Source: JBBABP01 sp041657585
Lineage (GTDB): Bacteria > Patescibacteriota > Gracilibacteria > Absconditabacterales > Absconditicoccaceae
Direction of reading: 5' to 3'
Length of the DNA stretch: 22,616 nt
Assembly: GCA_041657585.1 (NCBI GenBank)
Contig: JBBABP010000012.1
Span: 1-22,616 of the forward strand
In this document: one piece after another, positions 1 through 9,421 of the stretch
How the letters are laid out: each line of letters opens with the position of its first letter
Numbering within the stretch: position 1 is the first letter of the stretch
Translations under genes and position numbers: made by a program
Notes under the pieces: model-generated
Databases searched by the model: none
What the model saw: only the letters and a program-made list of their open reading frames with translations
What the model was told of the DNA's origin: nothing

Positions 1-1080
1 TGGTTTACTTGTAAACGGTGAGATATTGATGTTTATTCAGCTAATGCATGATGAAATTTTGTTCTTAATGCATGAACAAAAATGAATCTTAATATAAGAA
101 TAAATGATATTTTTACGCAAAAAACAGCAAGTAACAAAAAAATTGTATGTGTTTTAAATATAAAATGAATAAATGATGTAAATACATGAAATAATATTTG
201 GATTGGGACATTTGATGTTTTGAATATTAGTAGATTCGATTTGGCAATGACTAATAGCATTTCTTCAATAAAATCTAATTTGGATTCAGCGGAACCAGTT
301 CTTGGACCAGAATGAATTAAAAATTTTGTTTTTTCAAAAGTAATGAATGTTTTGGTGCCTTTGATAATTATAATTTGAATATTAACAGCAATACTCTGAT
401 TTTACAAACTTATGTTTGGTACTTGAGATGAAGAGACAAAAGCATGAAGTAAATATCTGATTTTTGGTGTAGTTGGAATTATAATTATAGTAAGTGCAAA
501 ATATCTTTGAACAAATATTTATGAACTTATATTGTGAAATAATAATTCATTTATGGCTATCAAATGATTTTCTGTTGCACAATGAATTTATGATAAACTA
601 ATTTTCCCTTTTATAAAATTTGCTATCTATATAATATTTGGAGTAATGTTTGTAATTTTATTGACTCGTGTAATTACTTTTGTTTTTGGGAAAGATGAAG
701 ATTCAAAGAAAAAAGCATCAACAATTATTTTGTGGAATATAATTGCTATGCTTATAATGATATGAGCCGAAAAAATTGTTGAAGTAATCTATTGAAATAA
801 AGACAAAGTAGTAAAAGACATAAGCAATCTTTGAGAAGTTGGTACTTGAATTTTGGCAACAAAAAACATACCATTAGTGTATGATATTATAAATCGAATT
901 TTGTGACTAACTACTTTTGTTATTCTTATAATTATCATAGCACAAACGATCCAGTTACTTTTAAAACCAGATAATGCAGAGCAAATCAAAAAAATGAAAA
1001 ACAGTCTGATTTATATTTTCTTGGGAATTATAGTAATCGGTGCCTGATATTTAATTGTAAATTTCTTAATAGTTAATTAG
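1..1080 (+). CDS. Multi-span membrane protein with three T4SS-pilin-like helix pairs (5' truncated)
   Basis: Open from the window edge to TAG at 1078-1080 when UGA is read as Gly, giving 359 visible residues; the start lies outside. After about 105 soluble residues there are three similar units, each a hydrophobic helix, a short charged loop and a second helix. The loops read FGTGDEETKAGSK, FGKDEDSKKKAS and KPDNAEQIKKMKNS. This layout resembles the TrbC/VirB2-like T4SS pilin family common in CPR genomes, here repeated three times in one chain. The family assignment rests on topology and loop character, not a strong motif. It converges with the minus-strand ABC exporter gene. A pore, secretion-channel or surface-fibre component is possible, but function is unknown. 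UGA encodes many of its glycines. Confidence 0.8.
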
Positions 1081-1264
<184 letters not shown>

Positions 1265-3055
1265 CTACTCTTCCAAAAATCCTCACGATTGAATATTCCA
1301 TAATTTTTTGTAAATTCAGCTTTCTTGATTTAATAATTGAGCATGAGTTCATGTTTCTATAATTTTTCAGTTTTCCATTACTATTATTCTATCTACTTTC
1401 ATAATTGTAGAAAGTCTATGTGCGATTATAATTGTTGTTTTATTTTTCATCACTTGATCCATAGCTTCTTGAATTAATTTTTCTGAATGAGAATCTAATG
1501 ATGACGTAGCTTCATCAAGAACTAATATTTTTGTATTTTCAAGCATCGCTCTAGCTATTGCAACTCTTTGCCTTTCTCAACCAGAAAGTTTGATTCATCT
1601 TTCACCAACCAATGTATCGTATCAATATTTTAATTTCATTATAAATTCATGACATTTTGCCATTTTGGATGCACGTAAAATTTCTTCTTCGCTTGCATCA
1701 GGATTTCCATAAGCAATATTTTCTTTGATTGTTCTGTGAAATAAAACTGGATCTTGTGGTACCATAGAAATTGATTGTCTAAGACTGTCCTGAGTGAAAT
1801 TGGAAATATCTTGTCAATCAATCAGAATTTTGCCACTTTGAATATCAAAAAATCTGAATAGCAATTTGATAATTGTTGTTTTTCATCATCAAGATGATCA
1901 AACTATGGCTAACTTTTCTTTTGGATGTATTTGAAGACTTAATCAATCGAATATTTTTTTGCCTACAGTATAAGCAAAATCAACATTTTGGAAATCAATT
2001 TTTCATTGAGAAACATTTATTTCAGAAGTTGTTTTGTCTACCACTTCATGTGGTTCATCTAATATCTCTATCATCTCTGCCGATTCACTAAATGATTGAT
2101 AAACATATCTAAAAACATTTCAAATATTCCAAAGCTGGTCCATAAGCCTAAATATGTATATTTGCAACAAAACAAATAATCCAACTGTCACCAATCAATG
2201 ATTTCGTAATTTGATTGCCATATAAAATATTGCAAATTCTAATGCCACCATCATCAATCAAGTAAATGTTCGTATCAATATTGCTCTTACAAATCTTATT
2301 TTATTTTTTTCTTTTCGTAAAGTAATTATTTTATCAAAAAATTTATATTCTCTAGGCAAACTAGCAAATGTTTTGATATTAAAATTATTTGTGATTGTGT
2401 CTGATAACGCTCAAGATATTTCAGAATCAAGTAAATTCGCCTGAATTTCGTAAGGATAATTTCGCTTATAAAGGAAATATTGAACTGTAATAAATATTAT
2501 CATCCATACAAAAAATATTATGGAAAAATAAATATTTTGTAATCCAACAATTATAAGTACAAATATGGAATTAAAAACTATATTAGAAATATCATAAACA
2601 AAAATATCTGTCATTCTGTCATAAGCTCAGACTAATTTATTTATTTTTTTGATTAATGCTCAAGTAAAAGAATTTGAAAAAAATCTGTATGAATGCCTGT
2701 GAACATAATTAAAAGACTGTAAATATATTTTTTTTGAAATATTTAGATATATCAAAATCAATAAATAATCTGATATTCTGTATATAGCAACCGATAAAAG
2801 TTTAACCCACAAAATAATAAAAAGAATTGATATAGCATGCACAGTTATACTTGTTTTATCTCAATTGCTGTAAGACGACACAATATCAACAATTTTTTTG
2901 TAATATATAGCTGGGATTAATCATACAAAAGAAATTAATATTCTAGAAAAAAATAAAGGAATAAAATATTTTTTTTCCGTCATATATTTTTGCCGTAAAT
3001 ATTGCAAAATTCTTTTGATTCCAACTTTTTTTAAGCTGTCATGCTCTTGATTCAT
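1265..3055 (-). CDS. ABC exporter, fused membrane and ATPase domains (MsbA/multidrug type)
   Basis: This 596-aa half-transporter is of normal length for the family. It begins MNQEHDSLKKVGIKR, followed by a hydrophobic six-helix-type membrane domain over roughly residues 25-330 and an ATPase domain to the C-terminus. Visible motifs are a Walker A GSSGGKTT near residue 385, a Q-loop (MVPQDPVLF), the signature LSGGERQR, Walker B ILVLDEATSSLDS and the switch IIAHRLST. Three glycines of Walker A and one of the signature are UGA codons, which is strong support for recoding. In Walker A the usual GKS/T precursor serine is a glycine (SGGKT), a small departure. It likely works as a dimer exporting lipid or drug-like substrates; the substrate cannot be told. 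TAG 1265-1267 stops it. No clear Shine-Dalgarno precedes ATG 3053-3055. Confidence 0.95.
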
Positions 3056-3084
3056 TTTTTGAATAATAATATAAGATAAAAAAA

Positions 3085-3107
3085 TGCTACGGTTGCGTTC
3101 CGTAGCA
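3085..3107 (-). terminator. Rho-independent terminator or attenuator upstream of the ABC exporter
   Basis: An 8-bp perfect stem (TGCTACGG/CCGTAGCA, loop 3093-3099) is followed on the minus strand by a run of seven T. It lies 30 bp upstream of the ABC start, after the small ORF at 3154-3216. It can end transcription from the mutase or tiny ORF, or act as an attenuator for the exporter. Confidence 0.75.
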
Positions 3108-3153
3108 GATGATAATAAGAAATAATTTTAATCTGATTAATAAAAAATTTATC

Positions 3154-3216
3154 CTAACTATCATCTACTAATGTAGTAATCACTGTAATAAAACTTTGTA
3201 AATCTTGCAATTTCAT
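3154..3216 (-). CDS. 20-residue ORF between a candidate promoter and a terminator
   Basis: ATG 3214-3216 to TAG 3154-3156 encodes MKLQDLQSFITVITTLVDDS. Upstream on the minus strand a TTGTCA box (near 3280) and TATAAC lie about 19 bp apart, a slightly long spacing. Downstream is the terminator at 3085-3107. The unit could be a small RNA gene, a micropeptide gene or a leader with attenuator for the ABC exporter. Nothing in the peptide itself is diagnostic, and coding status is uncertain. Confidence 0.3.
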   Translation of the reverse strand: MKLQDLQSFITVITTLVDDS

Positions 3217-3463
3217 TGATTTTTACAAATAATTTAAATCTGTTTTATATTAGTTATACGAATAAGTAAATGATTTGTGACAAAAAGATAAGAACGTTAC
3301 AAAGGCGTTGATATAAAACTAGTCATTGCGAGCGACTGAAATGAGCGTGGCAATCTTAAACGTTTAAATCAAGATTGCTTCGTCGCAAAAAGCTCCCTTG
3401 CCTACCGTAGGCAGGCTCGCAATTACAATGCTTATGTTTTTCAAATACTAATGCACTAACGTC
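3217..3463. repeat. Gap holding a ~104-bp dispersed palindromic element (copy A, 3323-3426)
   Basis: Copy A starts TCATTGCGAGCGACTG and ends CTCGCAATTA, so its ends are complementary. It contains AAACGTTTAA at the centre and an embedded palindrome TGCCTACCGTAGGCA at 3399-3413. A second copy lies at 16374-16477 in the opposite orientation, with most positions conserved. No coding potential is seen. It looks like a non-autonomous or REP-like element. Confidence 0.75.
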
Positions 3464-4990
3464 CTATATTAAAGTTTTGCCTGTCATTTCTTTTGGGATG
3501 GCAATTCACATGATATCTAAAATTGTTGGCGCAATATCAGAAAGTCATCAATCAGATTTTATGTTTTGAACTTTTCAATCTTTGATATATCGAAATGGGA
3601 CTAAATTCATGCTGTGTGCAGTTTTTGGATTTTCAGCAGTTCACATTTCTTCGCAATTTCCATGATCAGCAGTGATAAGTAAATTGAAATTATTTGATCA
3701 ACAAAATGTAATAACATTTCAGATTATTTCATCTAATTTTTTTATTGATTGAATAACTGCATCCATTTTGCCTGTGTGTCAAACCATATCTCAATTTGCA
3801 AAATTAATAACAATGAAATCAAAATCTTTTGCATTTTGGACGAATTGATCATAAATTTCTTGAGCTGACATTTGTGGATCTAAATCGTATGTCGCAACTT
3901 TGTGTGATGGAACTAAAATATCTTTTTCTCAATCATAAACTATTTGCATATCTCAATTAAAAAATTTTGTGACATGAGCAAATTTTTCTGTTTCTGCTAA
4001 ATGAAGCTGTCTTAAATCATTTTGAGATATTACTTGTCATAATGTATTTTTGATGATTTTTTCTTTTATCAAAACAGGTCAATCATATTCTTTATAAAAT
4101 TTTGTCATAGTCGCAAAATAAATATTGTTTAATTTTTTGGTAATGAAATTTTTGTCCCAAGTAGAATAATTTTTGATTAAATCTGAATTTGAAGAAACCA
4201 TAATTGCTTGTGTCATTTGTCTTGCTCTATCTGATCTGAAATTTAAATGAAAAATGGCATCATTATCTTCGATAACTTCTCAAGAAACAAAGCCAACTGG
4301 AAGTAAAAACTCATCAGTCAATCATTTTTCATAAGATTTTGCTATGTATTCACTTGGAGTATCGCTAGTTTGCATCTGACCGAATATAATTTCATCATAA
4401 GATTTTTGTATTCTTTCTCGATTGTTGTCTCTATCCATCCCGTAATATCTACCTGCTAAAGAAGATATATTAACATTTGGAAATTGTTGTAAATAAATTT
4501 CAAAATCTTTCATAAGATCTAACATAGAATTTGGCGACAAATCTCTTCAATCTCAAAATAAGTGCAAATAAACGTTAATTTCTTTTGGAATAATTTTTAA
4601 TATTTTTTTTAAGTGAGAGTCCATAGCATGAACTCAACCAGGTCAGAAGAGTTGTAATAAATGTAAGTTAGATTTATTTTTTATACAATGATTGATTCAT
4701 TGTTTAAATTCTGATAATTTTGCAAACGATCAATCATCCAACATATCATCTATTTCTACTAAATTTTGTTTGATAATTCTTCAAGATCAAATTGTCATAT
4801 GCCCAACTTCAGAGTTTCAAATTTGTCAATCTGGCAAACCCACTGCTCTACCTGAAGCATGAAGTTTTGCATATTTTTGAGAAAATAAATTATTGAAATT
4901 TTCAGTATTTGCTAAAAAAATTCCATTTTCATCTTTTGTTGTTTGATTAATTCAAAATCAATCCAAAATAATTAATGCTACTTTGTTCAT
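3464..4990 (-). CDS. gpmI: 2,3-bisphosphoglycerate-independent phosphoglycerate mutase
   Basis: This 508-aa protein is the usual length for the family. It interconverts 3- and 2-phosphoglycerate in glycolysis, using two metal ions (Mn) and a phosphoserine intermediate. Visible motifs are the N-terminal LIILDGFGIN metal-binding region, the catalytic-serine motif GNSEVGHM near residue 63, DRDNNRERIQKSYD, FHLNFRSDRARQ, VINFANGDMVGHTG and TADHGNCEEM, ending LSDIAPTILDIMGI..EMTGKTLI. The glycine before NSEVGH and that of LDGFG are UGA codons. ATG is at 4988-4990 and TAG at 3464-3466. It is a single gene transcribed leftwards toward the terminator at 3085-3107. It is the only glycolytic gene in the window. 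Confidence 0.97.
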
Positions 4991-5017
4991 ATAAAAAAGG
5001 TTCAAAGGTTAAAACAG

Positions 5018-5062
5018 TTACGAGTTACGCGTTACGAGTTACGAGTTACTCGTCACTAATTA
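5018..5062. repeat. Degenerate TTACGAG tandem repeats
   Basis: About five units of a 7-bp TTACGAG/GTTACGC-type repeat lie between divergent gpmI and pilT. The same unit recurs at 16311-16370 and, more weakly, at 14964-15010. Confidence 0.7.
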
Positions 5063-5140
5063 CAAATTCCTAGTTATTATTATATCTTTTTGATATGTTT
5101 TTGCAATTACAAAGACAAGTACAAAGACATGGTTAATTTT

Positions 5141-5168
5141 TTGACAAAAAGCAAAATTTGACTATAAT
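5141..5168 (+). promoter_or_regulatory. Sigma70-like promoter for pilT
   Basis: TTGACA (5141-5146) and TATAAT (5163-5168) are separated by 16 bp. Both boxes are perfect matches. Transcription would start about 24 bp before the pilT ATG at 5199. Confidence 0.75.
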
Positions 5169-5198
5169 TGATATGTAATTTATTCTTATAAAGAAAAC

Positions 5199-6320
5199 AT
5201 GATAAACAAAGAAAATAATCAAAAAGATGTTTCAAATCTGATTAATAATCCAGTTAAATACAGAGATTTTTTGTTAGATTTTATGATAAAAAATGACGCA
5301 TCTGATATGTTTTTGACTGTCAATGAACCTCCTTGCGTGAGAGTTTATAATAATGTTTATAGGATTAAATGATTTCCGCCATTAAACTGAAATGATGTGA
5401 AGGAACTAATGAAAACTCTTGTTGAAAATAACGAAATGAAAACTTTTGATGAAAAATTGGAATTGGATATTTGACGATGATATGAAAAAAGGCGTTTTAG
5501 AATTAATATTTCCAGACAGCAAAAAAATGCGATGATAGTGATCAGATTATTTTCCAAAAATATTCCAACAATAGATGAATTAAAATTGCCTGAATTGTTT
5601 AAAGAATTGGTTAAGAAACACAGCTGAATAATTCTTGTTGCTTGACCAACAGGTTCTGGAAAATCTACAACTTTGGCGGCAATGATACAAGAAATAAATG
5701 AAACCCAACAAAAACATATAATTACAATTGAAGATCCGATTGAATATGTTTTTTCACCAAAAAAATCAGTAATAGAACAAAAACAATTATGAAGTGATGT
5801 TGTTAGTTTTGCTATGGCATTAAGGTCGGCGCTAAGACAGAATCCAAACGTAATTCTTTTTGGAGAAATGAGAGATCAAGATAGTGTCAAAAATGCAATT
5901 ACTTTAGCTGAAACATGACATTTGGTGATATCAACAATTCATTCAAAATCGTGTGCACAAACAATAAATAAAATAATTGACAGTTTCGGATCTGAACAAC
6001 AAAATCAGATTAGAATTCAGCTTTCAGATACTTTAATATGAATTATTTGTCAGAGATTGATGAGAAAGCAAGATTGAAAATGAATGGCTTTAGCGTTAGA
6101 AATAATGCTTAACAATACAGCTATAAGTAATTTGATAAGAAAAAATGAAACTAAACAAATAAATAATATAATGCAAGTAAATCAAAATATCTGAATGCAG
6201 ACTTTGGAAAATAATTTGATTCAGCTTGTAGAAAAATGAGAGATTGATTTGACTACTGCTATGGCTGTTGCCAACGATCCAAAATGAATGATTGAAGAAA
6301 TGAAATTAAGGAAAAAATAA
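5199..6320 (+). CDS. pilT: PilT-like twisting-motility ATPase
   Basis: This 373-aa secretion/pilus ATPase of the GspE/PilT superfamily is likely to power type IV pilus retraction at the inner membrane as a hexamer. Visible motifs are Walker A GPTGSGKSTT around residue 150 with its first Gly as UGA, the Asp box TIEDPIEYVF, Walker B ILFGEMRDQDS and the His box TGHLVISTIHSKS. Near the end are a TAISNLIRK stretch and GMQTLENNL, matching the PilT AIRNLIRE and MQTMD regions. This favours PilT over PilB. Length is typical. No other pilus assembly gene lies adjacent. It has its own promoter at 5141-5168 and ends at TAA 6318-6320, with a hairpin terminator at 6404-6424. PilB cannot be fully excluded. 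Confidence 0.93.
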
Positions 6321-6324
6321 ACCC

Positions 6325-6385
6325 CACCCAACCTCCCCATTTCCCCGCAGCAAAAAGTGCGGGGCAGGCATGGAGAGGAGGAAAA
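6325..6385. repeat. GC-rich nested palindrome after pilT
   Basis: In an otherwise AT-rich setting, CCCCGCA/TGCGGGG forms a hairpin around GCAAAAAG, nested within CCTCCCCAT/ATGGAGAGG arms. It has no coding potential. It looks like a REP-type extragenic palindrome. Confidence 0.6.
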
Positions 6386-6403
6386 TTTTTTAATAGTTCT
6401 GGG

Positions 6404-6424
6404 GGTGGATATTATCCGCCTTTT
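6404..6424 (+). terminator. Hairpin terminator of pilT
   Basis: The stem GGTGGAT/ATCCGCC with loop ATT is followed by four T. The hairpin and its flank (TTTTATGAAATATATA) recur after dnaJ at 8310-8343 with few changes, so a repeated element serves as terminator at both sites. Confidence 0.6.
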
Positions 6425-6456
6425 ATGAAATATATAATTTCCTTGTTAAAATAAAC

Positions 6457-6484
6457 TTGACTTTGATTTACAAGTATTTATAAA
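6457..6484 (+). promoter_or_regulatory. Promoter of the 94-residue gene
   Basis: TTGACT (6457-6462) and TATAAA (6479-6484) are separated by 16 bp. Transcription should start near 6491, leaving a short leader with a strong ribosome site. Confidence 0.65.
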
Positions 6485-6529
6485 ATGAAGGTAAAAATAA
6501 ATATTAACAAAATTTAAGGAGGATATAAA

Positions 6530-6814
6530 ATGAAACCATTAAGTTTAAAACAATTAACTAAAATAAAAAAAGAATTATATGGCAATGATGATGAAAAAAA
6601 CATCATTACTTATATTAACTATATGTTATTTCATCTTACTGGCGAAAAACCATTAGGAAAATATTTTGCGGCTGAATTTAAAATTGAAATAAAAGGCGAA
6701 CTACTAAAAAGCATAGACAATGTTTTTAATCTTTACAGAAAGGAAGGTTGGATTGTTTGGTGTAGTAGAGTAAGTAATGATAAAGAGCTATTTATTCACT
6801 TTTCTAATGCGTAA
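6530..6814 (+). CDS. 94-residue protein of unknown function with atypical signals
   Basis: ATG 6530 is preceded 7 bp upstream by a perfect AAGGAGG (6516-6522), the only canonical Shine-Dalgarno I see before a larger gene here. The protein contains five glycines, all GGN and none UGA, while neighbours use UGA heavily. It has its own promoter and a strong terminator (6833-6863), so it is a self-contained unit. The sequence (MKPLSLKQLTKIKKELYGND...) has no motif I recognise. The C-terminal part, YRKEGWIVWCSRV..ELFIHFSN, resembles small phage-type alpha/beta proteins only loosely. Signals and codons suggest acquisition from a standard-code genome or phage, or simply very high expression. Function is unknown. 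Confidence 0.85.
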   Translation: MKPLSLKQLTKIKKELYGNDDEKNIITYINYMLFHLTGEKPLGKYFAAEFKIEIKGELLKSIDNVFNLYRKEGWIVWCSRVSNDKELFIHFSNA

Positions 6815-6832
6815 TTACTTTAATAAAGTCTG

Positions 6833-6863
6833 ACTGTTTGGTTATTCGCCAGACAGTTTTTTT
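6833..6863 (+). terminator. Strong rho-independent terminator
   Basis: A 9-bp stem ACTGTTTGG/CCAGACAGT with loop TTATTCG is followed by seven T. It ends the 94-residue gene. Confidence 0.9.
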
Positions 6864-6903
6864 ATATTTTAAATTTTAAATAAATTTTCATGATAAAAAA
6901 AAT

Positions 6904-6931
6904 TTGAAATTGAAAAATATTTCGTTATAAT
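6904..6931 (+). promoter_or_regulatory. Candidate promoter for dnaJ
   Basis: TTGAAA (6904-6909) and TATAAT (6926-6931) are separated by 16 bp. This implies a leader of about 270 nt that crosses the repeats at 6961-7111. Confidence 0.55.
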
Positions 6932-6960
6932 ATCACTTAATGAAATTTAGTGCCACTGTT

Positions 6961-7111
6961 TTAGTCGATAGCCGATAGTCGATAGTCCCCGCCAAAAACA
7001 GAGGCGGGCAAGTTTAGTTTTTAGTCGATAGTTTTTAGTCGATAGTCTTTAGAATATTTAGCACTTAGCACTTAGCACTTAGCATTTAGCACCTGCCTGC
7101 CGGTAGGCAGG
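6961..7111. repeat. TAGTCGA and GCACTTA tandem repeats and CCTGCC palindrome
   Basis: Two different short tandem arrays lie back to back. TAGTCGA-type units cover about 6961-7050, interrupted by a CCCGCC..GGCGGG hairpin. TTAGCAC-type units cover about 7058-7092. They are followed by the perfect palindrome CCTGCCTGCCGGTAGGCAGG (7092-7111). From 7112 to 7210 I see no gene. Confidence 0.75.
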
Positions 7112-7210
7112 AGCTATGAAAGCAATAAAAGAAATTTATGTTTATGGCTTTGTAGCTTTATGGCCCTAAAGCTTTTGTAGCTTTGAAACATTTATTTTGT
7201 TATTTTTTTT

Positions 7211-8284
7211 ATGAACGATTTTGATCCAAAAAAGAATTATTATGAAATATTGGGATTGTCTGAAAATGCAAATCCTGATGAAATTAAAAAAGCATTTAGA
7301 AAATTTGCTGTCAAACATCATCCTGATAAATGAGGAGATAAAAAAAAGTTTCAAGAAATAAATGAAGCTTACCAAGTTTTGGGTGACGAGAAAAAAAAGC
7401 AACAATATGACGCTTATAGAAAAGGTTGATTTAGCTGATTTGATTGATGAGGTTGATTTTGATGATTTGATTTTGGTTGATGATGAGCTAATGTAGATTT
7501 TGGATGATTTGATCTTGATGATATTGTTTGAAATATTTTTTGATGAGGGTTTGGTTGATTTGGATGATGAGGCAGACAAAGAAAAACTTGATGAGATGAT
7601 ATCAAAATAGCAATAGATATTACTTTTGAGGAAGCTTTTTTGTGAACAGAAAAAAAAATCGCATATAATAGATTGAGTAAAGTTTCTTGAGCTGAAGAAA
7701 GAATATGCAGCGACTGTAATTGACACTGAAAAGTAGCAAAAAGGATGAACACTCCATTTGGAATAATGCAAAGCGAAAGTGTTTGTAATAAATGTTGATG
7801 AAGTGGTAGAATTTATTTCAAAGACTGAAAAGAATTGGTCGCTTGATGATTAGAAAAAATAAAAAACACAATAAGTGCAAAAATACCAGCCTGAATTGAT
7901 GATTGATCTTTTATAAAATTTGCGTGAAAATGAAATGTATGATCTGCTTGAAATTCTGGTGATTTGTATATTAAAATTAACGTCTTGAAATCAAAAATTT
8001 TTGAAAGAAAATGAGAAAATCTTTATACAAAAGTAAATTTAAATATTTTTGATTTAGTTTTAGGTTGAGAAATAACTGTTGATCATCCGGAATGAAAGCT
8101 AAAAGTAAAAATTCCAAAATGAACTCAAATATGAGATATGATCAAAATATCTGGCAAATGATTTGGACATTGATGAATTTTCGCTAAAAAATGAGATATG
8201 TTTTTGATTCCAAAATTAGAAATACCAAAAAGATTGAGTAAAGAACAAGAGCAATTGTGGAGTCAATTAAAAAAAACACAGTAA
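7211..8284 (+). CDS. dnaJ: DnaJ/Hsp40 co-chaperone with half of the zinc domain
   Basis: This 357-aa class I-like DnaJ stimulates the DnaK ATPase in protein folding. The J domain covers residues 8-70 with the HPD motif in KHHPDK. A Gly/Phe linker follows at about 73-135, almost all of its glycines being UGA. Only two CxxCxGxG motifs follow, CSDCNGHG and CNKCGGSG, instead of four. By alignment to E. coli DnaJ they correspond to motifs 2 and 3 (zinc centre II). The motif 4 region reads KDGKELVAGG without cysteines, and motif 1 is absent. Substrate-binding C-terminal domains with IPAGIDDGSFIKF and GDLYIKI are present. The start MNDFDPKKNYYEILGL is clear and TAA is at 8282-8284. No dnaK or grpE is adjacent. 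Confidence 0.95.
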
Positions 8285-8309
8285 AAAATTTTTTAGAGTA
8301 AAGTTGTAG

Positions 8310-8331
8310 GGGCGGATAATATCCGCCCTTT
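8310..8331 (+). terminator. Hairpin terminator of dnaJ (repeat shared with pilT)
   Basis: The perfect 8-bp stem GGGCGGAT/ATCCGCCC with loop AAT is followed by TTTG. It is nearly the same as the hairpin after pilT, including the downstream GAAATATATA flank. Confidence 0.6.
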
Positions 8332-8606
8332 GTGAAATATATAGAAATATTTTAAATATTTATTTTCACAAAAAAATCTTTATTTTTGTTATTGCTTCGC
8401 AGACTGACTTTTTTTCATTGCGGCCCTCCTTTTCTTCAAAGCCTGCCTCCCTATAAACAGCGATTTTTAAATAATTAAAAAAAACAAAATCCCTCTGCCC
8501 CTGCCTACCGCAGGCAGGCTTCGGACTTCCCTGCCTGCCGGTAGGCAAGTCCCTTTACAAAAGGGAGACAGATTTATGTTTAAATTTTTTTCTTAAGAAA
8601 TTTTTT
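8332..8606. repeat. Repeat-rich gap: CCTGCC palindromes and inverted-repeat arm
   Basis: No gene is seen. The gap contains CCTGCCTACCGCAGGCAGG (8500-8518), a second copy near 8530-8549, and the arm 8546-8571 (CAAGTCCCTTT...GGGAGACAG). That arm recurs inverted at 9293-9320. A GCTTCGCAGACT segment near 8394 recurs near 14263. Confidence 0.65.
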
Positions 8607-9062
8607 TTAAATAACGGCGAGATTGTTTAGTGAAGTTGTTTCAAGTCAGATTGGAATCATTTGAATTAATTTTTCTATTAATTCACAAATCTGATTTATA
8701 CGCCAACCAAAATTGTTGTGAAAAAAATTATTTTTGTGCATATTTTCTTTGAGATTATCTGATGTTTGTGCGAGAGAATCAATAATTTGGTTTGAAAAAT
8801 CATTTTCTAATAATCAATTTGTCATGTTTTTTTTGATATCATTAAGATGATTTTGTAAGATTGCAATATTTGTGACTACTCTATCAACAAGCAAAGTATC
8901 AAGTTTTTCTTCGGTAAGTTTGACGCTAAAATTTCAAACGTTATCAATTGATGTATCTAGTAAACTTACTAATTCTTTACACACTCAATTAATTTTTTCT
9001 ATCAATTTACTAATTGATGAAGCTGAATTAGAAGAGCTTAAACGATCAAAGTTGTTTTCCAT
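8607..9062 (-). CDS. 151-residue helical protein downstream of the DGR template
   Basis: ATG 9060-9062 to TAA 8607-8609, with four UGA codons read as Gly. The protein MENNFDRLSSSNSASSISK... is rich in Asn, Ser and Leu with heptad-like hydrophobic spacing and no membrane segment or signal peptide. It therefore looks mostly alpha-helical. I do not recognise a family. It lies on the same strand as the DGR, downstream of the template RNA terminator, in the place where DGR loci usually carry avd or the reverse transcriptase. Avd proteins are small helical bundles of similar length, but no Avd motif is visible, so a role in the DGR is only a hypothesis. The gene sits within a pair of inverted repeats (8546-8571 and 9293-9320). 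Confidence 0.8.
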
Positions 9063-9421
9063 TGCATTAAAAAATTATTTTATAAAACTTTATTAATTTT
9101 GTTATTAAAATTATATTCTGAATTTCAAAATAGTCAAAAAAAATTAACAATAATGAATAAAGTTTTTTGGTGAAAAATATGTTGATGTATGAAAGATATT
9201 TACAATCTGAAATTTTGATTATTTTTCGATAGCTTTTGGTTAGCAGGATGGAAGAACCTATCTTATCAATTTTGTAAAATTTATACGTTATTCTGTCTCC
9301 CTTTTATTCAAAGGGACTTGTCCTCCTCTTTCTTTGGTGGAGAAGTACGAACCCCGCAGTTGAGGGGTTTCCCCTACAGGACAAATAAAAGCTGATCTTA
9401 ACGATCAGCCTTAATGCACAG
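9063..9421. repeat. Non-coding gap with inverted-repeat arm 9293-9320
   Basis: AT-rich up to about 9290. It then holds CTGTCTCCCTTTT..AAAGGGACTTG (inverse of 8546-8571), followed by GC-richer palindromic sequence with AACCCCGCAGTTGAGGGGTT near 9350-9370. A TGA-readthrough ORF from 9153 runs through this repeat and is not convincing. Confidence 0.55.
9381..9410 (-). terminator. Terminator of the DGR template RNA
   Basis: The perfect 7-bp stem GCTGATC/GATCAGC (9391-9397, 9403-9409) is followed on the minus strand by TTTTATTT. It sits 12 bp beyond the TR end, so it would define the 3' end of the template RNA. Confidence 0.8.

Noticed and set aside
7166..7771. Long minus-strand ORF over dnaJ
   Set aside because: It is a shadow of the Gly/Phe-rich dnaJ region; its Ser/Phe-rich translation mirrors the low-complexity codons.
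9153..9404. Plus-strand readthrough ORF
   Set aside because: It crosses the intergenic inverted repeat and terminator, has no ribosome site and shows no protein-like composition.
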